Shown: piece after piece, positions 1 to 5,504 of the stretch
Numbering within the stretch: position 1 is the first letter of the stretch
Layout: each line of letters starts with the position of its first letter
Assembly (NCBI GenBank): GCA_964616275.1
Contig: CAZTUL010000096.1
Span: 1 to 5,504, forward strand
Direction of reading: 5' to 3'
DNA length: 5,504 nucleotides
Origin: CAYZJV01 sp964616275
GTDB lineage: Bacteria > Spirochaetota > Spirochaetia > Sphaerochaetales > Sphaerochaetaceae
Notes under the pieces: model-generated
What the model saw: the letters and a program-made list of their open reading frames with translations, nothing else
Told to the model about the DNA's origin: nothing
Database searches by the model: none
Translations under genes and position numbers: made by a program

Positions 1-756
1 ACTGGGAAGATCTACCGATATGCCAAGCACCTTAACAGTTGGATCTCGACCCTCTATAGTGGCCATGGCAGTAAGTAGCAACCCATCTTCCAACTGATAC
101 GTCGACATGGCGATGGCAAGCATCTCTTTATCGACAGCTTTAAAAATACTGAATACACGCATGGTCTCAAGGTTTTTCACCTCAAGGAAAATCTCGGAAT
201 TATTTGTCTGGTATGAGTGGCTGTACCGATTGCTTCCAAAACTTGAATCACGCTGGAACACATAGTACTCAGCGGTCTGAGGCACAGTCGAAGAGACCGG
301 ATCAGGAATTGACCTGCGCCCTTTTTCCGACTCAATATACCACGACTTCTCAATGAGTTCCTTTGGTTTATTACCTGCCCGGTGACTTATGTAGGTAATC
401 CCCTCCTGGGTAGAGATGGATCGCATTGTATTAAAGATTTCAACCTGCCGTTGTGACTCACTCATGTTTTTCATATGCTCTGGGTATGGCACATATAAAA
501 GCGAAACCACCGTGAAACTCTCCGGCTTTCGGAGTGTACTGTGCACATAGGTGGCCGCTATAGTATCTCGAGGAACCAATTGAGTTACATCGTCAGAAAA
601 GGAGGCTCCTTTTACTAAGTCTCCGTTACGAAGCTGAGTAATCTGATCGGCAGTCAGCGTAGGAACGGCCTCTTCAATCGTGGCTGCAAACAAAAATGAC
701 GGTAGTAAAAGCAGTACCCACACGATGAGTACAAAGTGTATCACACGGTTAATCAC
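1..756 (-). CDS. Secreted protein of unknown function, GTG start, 3' end outside window
   Basis: The minus-strand frame is open from the GTG at 756 to the window edge (252 codons, no stop), so the C-terminus is missing. The start is set by a GAGGAG Shine-Dalgarno 6 nt upstream (768-763) and by what follows: a short basic start (MINR), a hydrophobic stretch at about residues 5-23 and alanines at 24-25, which together look like a Sec signal peptide. The mature part has no cysteine, no further membrane segment and no catalytic motif I recognise. It contains FTVVSLLYVPYPEH (about residues 81-94) and, near the edge, LEDGLLLTAMATIEGRD. It sits 22 bp after the sugar transferase, so it is probably co-transcribed and may act in the envelope. 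It resembles the uncharacterised, mainly spirochaetal family I recall as DUF6675. That assignment is from memory and weak; the exported location is well supported. Confidence 0.8.
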   Translation of the reverse strand, partial: MINRVIHFVLIVWVLLLLPSFLFAATIEEAVPTLTADQITQLRNGDLVKGASFSDDVTQLVPRDTIAATYVHSTLRKPESFTVVSLLYVPYPEHMKNMSESQRQVEIFNTMRSISTQEGITYISHRAGNKPKELIEKSWYIESEKGRRSIPDPVSSTVPQTAEYYVFQRDSSFGSNRYSHSYQTNNSEIFLEVKNLETMRVFSIFKAVDKEMLAIAMSTYQLEDGLLLTAMATIEGRDPTVKVLGISVDLPS

Positions 757-762
757 AGGAAT

Positions 763-768
763 CTCCTC
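763..768 (-). promoter_or_regulatory. Ribosome binding site that fixes the GTG start at 756
   Basis: On the minus strand GAGGAG lies 6 nt before the GTG at 756, in the 22-bp gap after the sugar transferase stop. No in-frame ATG with a comparable site is nearby, so this motif decides the start. Confidence 0.75.
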
Positions 769-778
769 ATATATTCGG

Positions 779-2152
779 TCAATAGGCGTTCTTATTAATG
801 AATCCTTTCACAAAGGTAAGAATAAATATCTTAATATCCAACAAGAAACTCCAATCTTTTATATAGGCCAAATCATATTCAATCCGCCCCTCAAGGGAGG
901 TGTCTCCCCTATAGCCGTTCACCTGTGCCCACCCGGTAATCCCTGCTTTTACTTTATGCCGCAGCTGGTAACCGGGAATTTCCTTGGCAAACTTCTTCAC
1001 CAATTCCGGTCGCTCGGGACGTGGGCCGATTAAACTCATATCTCCCTTGAGTACATTGAACAACTGGGGCAGTTCATCCAGACTGGTTCTTCGAATAAAC
1101 TTCCCGAACGGAGTAATTCGGGGATCGTCCTTAGTGGTCCACTTGCCATCCTCTTCATCAGGTGGCCGGTCAGCCATAGAACGGAACTTGAGCATGGTGA
1201 ACACGCGACCATTCTCAGTAACTCGTTTCTGTTTATAGAGCACCGCGCCGGGACTGGTAACCTTCACCAAGATGGCAAGAACAAGCAGTAGAGGACTGAT
1301 AATTATAGTACCTATGAGTGTTAACACAAACTCAAATGTCCGCTTTCCGAATCGCTGGAAAAAGGAGATAGAGACATCGTTCAGCTGCATAACGGGAATT
1401 GAGTGGAAATCAAAGATTCTACTGCCAATCATGGAATAGGGTAAATCGGGAATTACTACAACCCGCTGTACCAAGTCATAGCATTGTGCAATAACCTTTC
1501 TCTCAATATTACGAGCAGCTGTTGGATACCCTATAACAACTATGTGCGGCTTTGCTGTATCCAGTACATCCTCAAGTGTTCCATCAAACTGAACAAACTT
1601 TGCATAGCCATGACCGTGAGTATCGAACTGTCCCACAACTCGCATACCACTTTCCGGGTGATCGGTGACTTCACGAATATAGCGGTCAATACCATCGCCA
1701 TAGCCAATCAGGAGGACTCGCTTTACCCGCTTACCTGTTACACGCAGTCTGAGCAGACGTCGGTTAATAATACCCCGCTCAATTACCAGCAGAATTGAGA
1801 CAATGATCATGAATACTGCAATGGTAAGACGGCTGACGCGCCTCCCATACAAATAGTACAGAATCACAGTCAAGGTAAGAAACACCTGCACCGCACTGAA
1901 CAGCAGCAGCTGTATCTCGGTCTGCCAAGTGAGGCTGGGACTCACACGGTAGAGTTTATTGTGGTTTAAAAAGTAGAGGAACAGTACTAACACGAGTAGC
2001 GACATGGGGGCAAAGAACCTAAGCGGTTCTCCCACACCTCCAGGAATAATATAGAAGCGCAAGAAATAGGCAGCAAACCAGGAAAAGAGAATCACTACGC
2101 TGTCTATCACGAGCTTTAAGAGAAATTGTGAGTAATCTTTTTCAGAATCCAT
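779..2152 (-). CDS. Undecaprenyl-phosphate sugar-1-phosphate transferase (WcaJ/WbaP type)
   Basis: This is a polyprenyl-phosphate hexose-1-phosphate transferase. The family moves a sugar phosphate (often glucose-1-P) from a UDP-sugar to undecaprenyl phosphate at the inner membrane, the first step of exopolysaccharide, capsule or O-antigen synthesis. With the start at 2152 it has 457 residues, normal for the long form. Four hydrophobic helices lie at about 11-32, 49-64, 81-102 and 108-126. A Rossmann-like CoA_binding_3 region begins at RVLLIGYGDG (about 145), and a membrane helix at about 272-297 leads into the catalytic domain. That domain has LKFRSM, DPRITPFGKFIRR, the Asp-Glu pair of TSLDELPQ (D359, E360), IGPRPERP and GWAQVNGYRG. 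The GYRGDT ending favours the glucose-type (WcaJ-like) subgroup, but the substrate cannot be read from sequence alone. An in-frame ATG at 2200 would add 16 residues (473 aa). Neither start has a good Shine-Dalgarno; I prefer 2152 because residues start just before the first helix and AAAGGA lies (too far, 15 nt) upstream. Confidence 0.95.
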   Translation of the reverse strand: MDSEKDYSQFLLKLVIDSVVILFSWFAAYFLRFYIIPGGVGEPLRFFAPMSLLVLVLFLYFLNHNKLYRVSPSLTWQTEIQLLLFSAVQVFLTLTVILYYLYGRRVSRLTIAVFMIIVSILLVIERGIINRRLLRLRVTGKRVKRVLLIGYGDGIDRYIREVTDHPESGMRVVGQFDTHGHGYAKFVQFDGTLEDVLDTAKPHIVVIGYPTAARNIERKVIAQCYDLVQRVVVIPDLPYSMIGSRIFDFHSIPVMQLNDVSISFFQRFGKRTFEFVLTLIGTIIISPLLLVLAILVKVTSPGAVLYKQKRVTENGRVFTMLKFRSMADRPPDEEDGKWTTKDDPRITPFGKFIRRTSLDELPQLFNVLKGDMSLIGPRPERPELVKKFAKEIPGYQLRHKVKAGITGWAQVNGYRGDTSLEGRIEYDLAYIKDWSFLLDIKIFILTFVKGFINKNAY

Positions 2153-2225
2153 GAAGCGGTACCACGTTCCTTTTTCTGTGATAAAAACCAACGAGCACAT
2201 GAAAAGTTACGCATTGGTTTAGGTA

Positions 2226-2254
2226 AGTATGAAGGGTATTGAGTACGTTGTCAA
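2226..2254 (-). promoter_or_regulatory. Sigma-70-type promoter of the sugar transferase unit
   Basis: On the minus strand TTGACA (2254-2249) is followed after exactly 17 bp by CATACT (2231-2226). The -35 is a perfect consensus and the -10 differs from TATAAT at two positions. Transcription would begin near 2219, about 20 nt before the ATG at 2200 and about 67 nt before the one at 2152. The TGA stop of the AsmA-like gene (2253-2251) is inside the -35 box, so the sugar transferase can be transcribed independently of that upstream gene. Confidence 0.7.
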
Positions 2255-3070
2255 CGAAGTACAATCGTAGGAATCCCTATACCTGACCAATCAAAATCGA
2301 ATGTGAAGCTGCCTTCAGGTATCTGCTGACCAAAGAATGCCAATAGCGGAGAAAGTTCATTACGCACATCGCTGTTCAATTCATGCACATCCAGCAGCAA
2401 AGAGACTGGAGAGCCCTTTTCTCTTGGAATTTCGGCACTTCCTGTTGCATCCATAAGGGGTGCATGTATGGCAAAAGAATCTACGGCTATCGCATGTTCT
2501 AGCGTACGAGCTTCTGCCTGAAGACTGTCAAACCCCCAGTTCGNNNNNNNNNNNNNNNNNNNNNNNNNNNNNNNNNNNNNNNNNNNNNNNNNNNNNNNNN
2601 NNNNNNNNNNNNNNNNNNNNNNNNNNNNNNNNNNNNNNNNNNNCTCCTTCGAGAACGAGCTCTGCATCACCAACCGAGATACGCATATCGGGAGCATTAT
2701 AGGAGAATTGTTCAAGATCAATCTCAGCATGCTCTATGCCCGAGGACTGCCCAAGAGCGAATACTGCCAAGTCGGCTGGTTTTACGCGGAGTGTTACCGT
2801 TTGAGCCTGTATAAGGGACTGCTCATCCAGTGCAAACGCAAGTCCTTCCAGTGTTATCTCTCCTTTTGTGGCATCAATGACCAGATTGCGGTATGTAATC
2901 TGTGGGGCCTGAGAATCCCCGAGAGCATCCTGAATAGCTTGATCTACATATCTGCTTGCAGTACGATTTACCAATGGAATTCCTAGTAACCAGAACAGAA
3001 TTCCAAGTACCACCAGAATACCGATTGTTATGAGGCATCCGGAACCACGTCTCTTTTTATCTTGTTTCAT
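2251..3070 (-). CDS. Membrane-anchored AsmA-like protein of unknown function, interrupted by assembly gap
   Basis: The N-terminal 142 codons (3070-2645) and C-terminal 96 codons (2541-2254, then TGA) lie on either side of the 100-N gap and read as one gene. The start MKQDKKRRGSG is strongly basic and is followed by one membrane helix at about residues 12-31, giving a cytoplasmic tail and a large exported part. That part alternates short strands with small loops (ITYRNLVIDATKGEITLEGL, then VTLRVKPADL and a similar unit). This resembles the repeated beta-strand pattern of AsmA/TamB-type envelope proteins, which are linked to lipid transport. The likeness is by pattern only, and the protein is much shorter than classic AsmA. 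The two parts are in different frames across the 100 Ns, so the true gap must be a multiple of three if the gene is intact. The ATG at 3070 has no Shine-Dalgarno, but an extended -10 ends 6 nt upstream. An in-frame ATG at 3118 would add 16 residues but lies upstream of that promoter. Confidence 0.7.
2544..2643. other. Assembly gap of 100 Ns
   Basis: Exactly 100 unknown bases, the conventional filler for a scaffold gap of unknown size. It falls inside the AsmA-like gene. The reading frames on its two sides fit one gene only if the real number of missing bases is divisible by three, so 100 is not the real length. Confidence 0.97.
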
Positions 3071-3076
3071 GGAAAA

Positions 3077-3085
3077 ACTATAGCA
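3077..3085 (-). promoter_or_regulatory. Extended -10 promoter of the AsmA-like gene, probably leaderless
   Basis: The minus strand reads TGCTATAGT (3085-3077), a TGn-extended -10 one base from TATAAT. Only 6 nt (TTTTCC) separate it from the ATG at 3070, so transcription would start at or next to the A of the ATG. This fits the absence of a Shine-Dalgarno. I see no good -35, which extended -10 promoters often lack. Confidence 0.5.
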
Positions 3086-3124
3086 CGAGGGTGCTGAAAA
3101 TAGGAGCAAAATTTTCATGTAGTG

Positions 3125-3133
3125 TGGTATAGT
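3125..3133 (+). promoter_or_regulatory. Extended -10 promoter of the DUF2148 gene
   Basis: TGGTATAGT lies 20 nt before the ATG at 3154, with AGGAGG (3143-3148) in between at 5 nt from the ATG. Transcription would begin near 3140, giving a very short leader. No convincing -35 is seen at 16-18 bp. Confidence 0.55.
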
Positions 3134-3153
3134 AGAGCTACTAGGAGGACGAT

Positions 3154-3705
3154 ATGAGCATAACATTTGATACCGAAATTCACACGAGCGTTGCACGAGA
3201 TGTGGCATTACGTATGGTCACTGCTGCCCGCACTGCACCAAAAGCAAAAGGGATTGATCATCTCGTTACCGCTGTTGCCGATGCAGAGACTATGACACGT
3301 ATTGCCCAACATATGAGAACTATGGCAGAAGAGAAACGAGTGGGAGAATTCTTTTTTCGCGATGCCGATAATGTAGAGAATGCTCACGCACTCGTGCTCA
3401 TGGGAACCACCATTGAGCCTCTGCGGTTACAGCCCTGCGGATTGTGTGGATTTGCCAACTGCGATGAAAAACTGGAACACCCTAATCACCCGTGTGCATT
3501 CAATACGGGAGATCTTGGTATTGCGGTGGGCTCTGCGGTAAGTGTTGCAATGGACTCACGTGTAGATAGCCGTGTTATGTTCTCTGTAGGTATGGCAGTA
3601 CGTGAAATGGGTCTCCTAGGTGAAGAGGTAAAAATTGTATATGGAATCCCCCTCTCTATCTCAGGAAAGAGTCCATTTTTTGATCGCAAACAAAAGGCCC
3701 ACTAG
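3154..3705 (+). CDS. DUF2148 ferredoxin-domain protein (183 aa)
   Basis: This is a small soluble protein of the DUF2148 family (also listed as an uncharacterised protein containing a ferredoxin domain), close to full family length. Four cysteines, C95, C98, C103 and C114, are arranged as PCGLCGFANC followed 11 residues later by NHPC. The C-x2-CG-x3-C plus distal C spacing is that of a 4Fe-4S-binding motif, so an iron-sulphur cluster and a redox or electron-transfer role are likely; no substrate is known to me. The first 90 residues are an alpha/beta region (AARTAPKAKGIDHL, then ALVLMGTT at about 79-86). After the cysteines comes GDLGIAVGSAVSVAMD, typical of the family. There is no signal peptide or membrane helix, so it is cytoplasmic. 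The start has AGGAGG 5 nt upstream. It is divergent from the AsmA-like gene and convergent with the LacI gene, so it stands alone as a single-gene unit. Confidence 0.93.
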   Translation: MSITFDTEIHTSVARDVALRMVTAARTAPKAKGIDHLVTAVADAETMTRIAQHMRTMAEEKRVGEFFFRDADNVENAHALVLMGTTIEPLRLQPCGLCGFANCDEKLEHPNHPCAFNTGDLGIAVGSAVSVAMDSRVDSRVMFSVGMAVREMGLLGEEVKIVYGIPLSISGKSPFFDRKQKAH

Positions 3706-3714
3706 TTAATAACA

Positions 3715-4749
3715 TCACAGATCCTGATTAAACTCGTGTCCGCCGTTTGCGGTAATGACCTTGATATCGGGCTTAAGCACCACATGCTGCGGAAATCCCT
3801 CAACCTCACCTTGCAACCGTTTTAACAGGAGATGTGCTACTTTCTGTCCGATCTCTTCCAATGGCTGTACTACGGCATAGTGACAGAGTTTTAACAGCGG
3901 TGCGTGTTCAAAATAATCGAATGCTGCAAAGACCAGTGAATCCAGAGCTGCCTGTGAAAGATTTTCCATTGCGTAGGTAGTCGCCCCGATGTGTAACGAA
4001 TCACTCGCAATAAAAAAGGCATCCGGGTGTTCCGGGTGCTCTAAGGCTCTATGAAAGAGTCGTTGCCCCGAACTGTGTACCATGGCACCCTCGAATAGAA
4101 CAAAACGTTCATCCACCGGTAATCCGAACTCCCGCATGGCATCGTAAAATCCGAGTAGTCGCTCCTTAGCAGTATGTACTGAGGGGTCTCCTCCAATGAA
4201 ACCGATACTCCTATGCCCTTCCGCTTTGAGTGCCTTGACCATCTGGTGTACCCCATAGCGGTTATCTATCAGAATGGAATCGACCTCAAGTCCGGCGATT
4301 TTCCGGTCCACCATTACCAGTGGAATAGAGGCAAGAGCCTTACTCTTGAAGTGGTCTCCCTGAGAACCCGCCGGCATAACCACCAGGCCATCCACATTTC
4401 GTTCTATAAAAGCCTGGAGCTTCCGCTGCTCCTCCTCTACCGAGTTGTTGGACGAGCCTATGAACATGGTGTACCCCATGGGGGTGAGAATGCGCTCTAC
4501 AGCCTCAATAACTTCCATGAAGAAGACATTGTTCAGCTCTGGAGCAATAATACCGATAGTTTTCGTGTGCCGGACTTTAAGCGACCGAGCAATTTCGTTT
4601 CGGTTATACCCCAGTGTCTCCATTGCATTGAGCACCCGCTCTTTTGTGCTATCTATAACCGAATTTTGGTGGTTGAGTACGCGAGATACCGTTGCAATCG
4701 ATACTCCAGCCAGTTGTGCTACATCTTTAATTGTCACCGATTCACCCAT
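3715..4749 (-). CDS. LacI/GalR-family transcriptional repressor (344 aa)
   Basis: This is a complete LacI-family regulator of typical length. The helix-turn-helix is at residues 6-26 (TIKDVAQLAGVSIATVSRVL), and the hinge helix NEIARSLK (51-58) carries the leucine that inserts into the central CG step of operators in this family. Residues 61-335 form the periplasmic-binding-protein-like effector domain, starting at TKTIGIIAPELNN, with MVDRK (146-150), IGFIGGDPS, FFIASD (245-250) and VVQPLEEIG near the end. The recognition helix SIATVSRVLN is close to that of CcpA-type proteins, which bind cre-like sites. A site of that kind is present at 4815-4830, upstream of its own promoter. The ligand is probably a sugar or sugar phosphate, but it cannot be named. 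GGGAG lies 7 nt before the ATG. The gene is divergent from the secreted protein at 4994, its most likely target along with itself, and its stop is 9 bp from that of the DUF2148 gene. Confidence 0.95.
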   Translation of the reverse strand: MGESVTIKDVAQLAGVSIATVSRVLNHQNSVIDSTKERVLNAMETLGYNRNEIARSLKVRHTKTIGIIAPELNNVFFMEVIEAVERILTPMGYTMFIGSSNNSVEEEQRKLQAFIERNVDGLVVMPAGSQGDHFKSKALASIPLVMVDRKIAGLEVDSILIDNRYGVHQMVKALKAEGHRSIGFIGGDPSVHTAKERLLGFYDAMREFGLPVDERFVLFEGAMVHSSGQRLFHRALEHPEHPDAFFIASDSLHIGATTYAMENLSQAALDSLVFAAFDYFEHAPLLKLCHYAVVQPLEEIGQKVAHLLLKRLQGEVEGFPQHVVLKPDIKVITANGGHEFNQDL

Positions 4750-4778
4750 CGCTACGCTCCCACAAAAATTCTTCTACT

Positions 4779-4807
4779 ATGTTCACACGGGTTGTTCGTG
4801 TTGTCAA
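4779..4807 (-). promoter_or_regulatory. Probable promoter of the LacI-family gene
   Basis: On the minus strand a perfect TTGACA (4807-4802) is followed after 17 bp by GAACAT (4784-4779), a weak -10 preceded by TGT as in extended -10 promoters. CATAGT at 4781-4776 is the alternative, at 20 bp spacing. The start would be near 4772. The spacer holds a 5-bp inverted repeat, ACACG (4785-4789) and CGTGT (4797-4801). Confidence 0.5.
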
Positions 4808-4814
4808 ACAAAAT

Positions 4815-4830
4815 TTGGAAACGTTTTCAA
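4815..4830. promoter_or_regulatory. LacI-family operator (cre-like)
   Basis: TTGGAAACGTTTTCAA is an inverted repeat centred on CG with 7 of 8 base pairs matching. It fits the cre consensus WTGNAARCGNWWWCAW at every position. It sits 65 bp upstream of the LacI-family ATG, 7 bp beyond the putative -35 box, and in the region shared with the divergent secreted gene. It is probably bound by the adjacent repressor; a global CcpA-like regulator is the alternative. Confidence 0.75.
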
Positions 4831-4889
4831 AACAGATTACACAAAGAGACATGTATAAACAAAACACCTTTAAGCTGCTCGTTAAGTAA

Positions 4890-4913
4890 CATTACCTAAA
4901 CGTTTGAGTAATG
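4890..4913. promoter_or_regulatory. Second CG-centred inverted repeat, candidate operator
   Basis: This is a 24-bp inverted repeat centred on the CG at 4901-4902. The inner AAACGTTT and the outer CATTAC/GTAATG match perfectly; only two of the twelve pairs (4896-4897 with 4906-4907) do not. The inner core is shared with the 4815-4830 site, with centres 79 bp apart. It lies just upstream of the putative -35 of the gene at 4994. The flank goes beyond a normal cre site, so another regulator is possible. Confidence 0.55.
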
Positions 4914-4920
4914 AATGCAA

Positions 4921-4951
4921 TTGATTTCACGCTCCTTTTCACCCTCATACT
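4921..4951 (+). promoter_or_regulatory. Tentative promoter of the secreted protein gene
   Basis: TTGATT (4921-4926) and CATACT (4946-4951) are the best pair near the gene, but the 19-bp spacing is long. TATAAA at 4854-4859, with no clear -35, is another possible -10 and would give a leader of about 130 nt containing the second inverted repeat. Confidence 0.3.
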
Positions 4952-4957
4952 CTTATA

Positions 4958-4976
4958 TACGGTGGCAATAACCGTA
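4958..4976 (+). other. Small inverted repeat in the leader of the secreted protein gene
   Basis: TACGGT (4958-4963) and ACCGTA (4971-4976) form a perfect 6-bp stem with a 7-nt loop, ending 4 nt before the Shine-Dalgarno. If transcription starts near 4958 it would be a hairpin at the very 5' end of the message. It could instead be a DNA-level binding site, or chance. Confidence 0.35.
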
Positions 4977-4993
4977 GATAGAGGAGGTCGACT

Positions 4994-5504
4994 ATGAGAC
5001 AGAGCAAGGCAGCACCACTATTCGTGATACTGGTACTCCTAGTTATAGTACCCATCACCCTAAGTGCTCGTACGGTAATACATGAAGAGACGTTCACCAC
5101 CAACGCAGACGGTTGGTTCACCGATCATCGTATGAAGGTGCAAAATGGGCGTTACGAGTTTTTCTCGGATGCCAATGCAGCATACTCTTGGCGGCACACC
5201 AATCTTGCCGATGGTGTACTTGAAGTCGATACATCGTGGAACGGTGGGTTAGATTCATTCGGTTACGGCATAATTTTTCGCCTTCAGGATGAATATAACT
5301 ACTACTTTTTCTGGATAGCTGCAGAAGGTTATTACATTGCCGGCAAAGCTGTGCAGGGACAACCGGTAGTATTTCGTACCTGGACATACAGTCCTGCCAT
5401 ACGTGTACGTGGAAGCAATACCCTGAGCGTTAAGATGAATGGATCTCATATAGCATATCTGGTAAACGATACCGAGGTCTTTTCCTATACAGACTCCTCC
5501 TATA
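4994..5504 (+). CDS. Secreted concanavalin-like beta-sandwich protein, 3' end outside window
   Basis: The frame is open for 170 codons to the window edge, so the C-terminus and perhaps further domains are missing. GAGGAGG (4981-4987) lies 6 nt before the ATG. Residues 1-25 form a signal peptide: a basic start (MRQSK), a hydrophobic core and LSA before the likely cleavage site. Residues 29-170 look like a concanavalin A-like (LamG/DUF1080-type) sandwich. They open with EETFTTNADGW and continue through YGIIFRLQDEYNYYFF (91-106), a W at 130, NTLSVKMNG (142-150) and LVND (156-159). In this fold such modules bind carbohydrate or sit beside glycoside hydrolase domains; no catalytic residue can be assigned here. 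It is divergent from a LacI-family repressor with operator-like sites between, which suggests sugar-controlled expression of an exported or surface carbohydrate-active protein. The fold is a pattern-based call; secretion is more certain. Confidence 0.85.
   Translation, partial: MRQSKAAPLFVILVLLVIVPITLSARTVIHEETFTTNADGWFTDHRMKVQNGRYEFFSDANAAYSWRHTNLADGVLEVDTSWNGGLDSFGYGIIFRLQDEYNYYFFWIAAEGYYIAGKAVQGQPVVFRTWTYSPAIRVRGSNTLSVKMNGSHIAYLVNDTEVFSYTDSSY

Noticed and set aside
680..1033. Plus-strand open frame spanning the sugar transferase end and the following gene
   Set aside because: It is antisense to two well-supported genes, and its composition looks like a shadow.
2115..2213. Possible 32-codon leader peptide beginning with ATG at 2213 on the minus strand, overlapping the start of the sugar transferase
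   Set aside because: It has no ribosome binding site and no run of regulatory codons, and it ends inside the transferase gene. Probably chance.
2708..2986. Plus-strand open frame of 92 codons
   Set aside because: It is wholly antisense to the AsmA-like gene, which has a convincing membrane helix and promoter; no ribosome binding site supports it.
3071..3118. Longer form of the AsmA-like protein starting at the ATG at 3118 (adds MKILLLFSAPSCYSFS)
   Set aside because: The extra hydrophobic stretch resembles a lipoprotein or signal peptide, but it overlaps the TGCTATAGT promoter, has no Shine-Dalgarno, and the form from 3070 already has a classic basic start and membrane helix.
3700..3760. Terminator between the convergent DUF2148 and LacI genes
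   Set aside because: The 9-bp gap has no hairpin. The nearby CCGC/GCGG repeat is inside the LacI coding region, has a 4-bp stem and no following T run.
4213..4899. Plus-strand open frame of 228 codons
   Set aside because: It lies largely antisense to the clear LacI-family gene and runs on into its operator region; the protein has no recognisable family features.
5118..5449. Two overlapping minus-strand open frames opposite the secreted protein
   Set aside because: The plus frame has a signal peptide, a Shine-Dalgarno and domain-like sequence; the minus frames have none of these.

Overview
The window reads as part of a bacterial chromosome with moderate GC content. The organism is probably diderm: it carries two genes with Sec-type signal peptides, a membrane-anchored AsmA-like protein and an undecaprenyl-phosphate sugar transferase. 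A spirochaete is my best guess. It rests mainly on the look of the secreted protein at 1-756, which resembles a family I associate with spirochaetes, so it is tentative. A run of exactly 100 Ns (2544-2643) shows that this is a draft scaffold.

Layout: (1) 1-2200, minus strand: a two-gene unit. A polyprenyl-phosphate sugar-1-phosphate transferase comes first (2152 or 2200 down to 779). After 22 bp it is followed by a GTG-started secreted protein of unknown function that runs off the left edge. A strong promoter (TTGACA, 17 bp, CATACT) lies just upstream, and its -35 box overlaps the stop codon of the next gene. (2) 2251-3070, minus strand: a single-pass membrane protein with an AsmA-like, strand-rich exported part, interrupted by the assembly gap. 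(3) 3154-3705, plus strand: a DUF2148 ferredoxin-domain protein, transcribed divergently from the AsmA-like gene. Both divergent genes have a TGnTATAGT extended -10. The minus-strand one is so close to the ATG that its message should be leaderless. (4) 3715-4749, minus strand: a LacI/GalR-family repressor, convergent with the DUF2148 gene with only 9 bp between them. (5) 4750-4993: a regulatory intergenic region with a near-perfect LacI-family (cre-like) operator and a second CG-centred inverted repeat. (6) 4994-5504, plus strand: a secreted beta-sandwich (concanavalin-like) protein that runs off the right edge.

The clearest functional story is on the right. A local LacI-type repressor probably controls itself and a divergent secreted, possibly carbohydrate-binding or carbohydrate-degrading, protein through operators between them. 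The left part concerns cell-surface polysaccharide initiation plus an exported partner of unknown function. I found no mobile element, CRISPR array, tRNA or rRNA, and no strong case for a wholly new system. The most useful leads are the leaderless divergent promoter, the operator pair and the three genes of unknown role.
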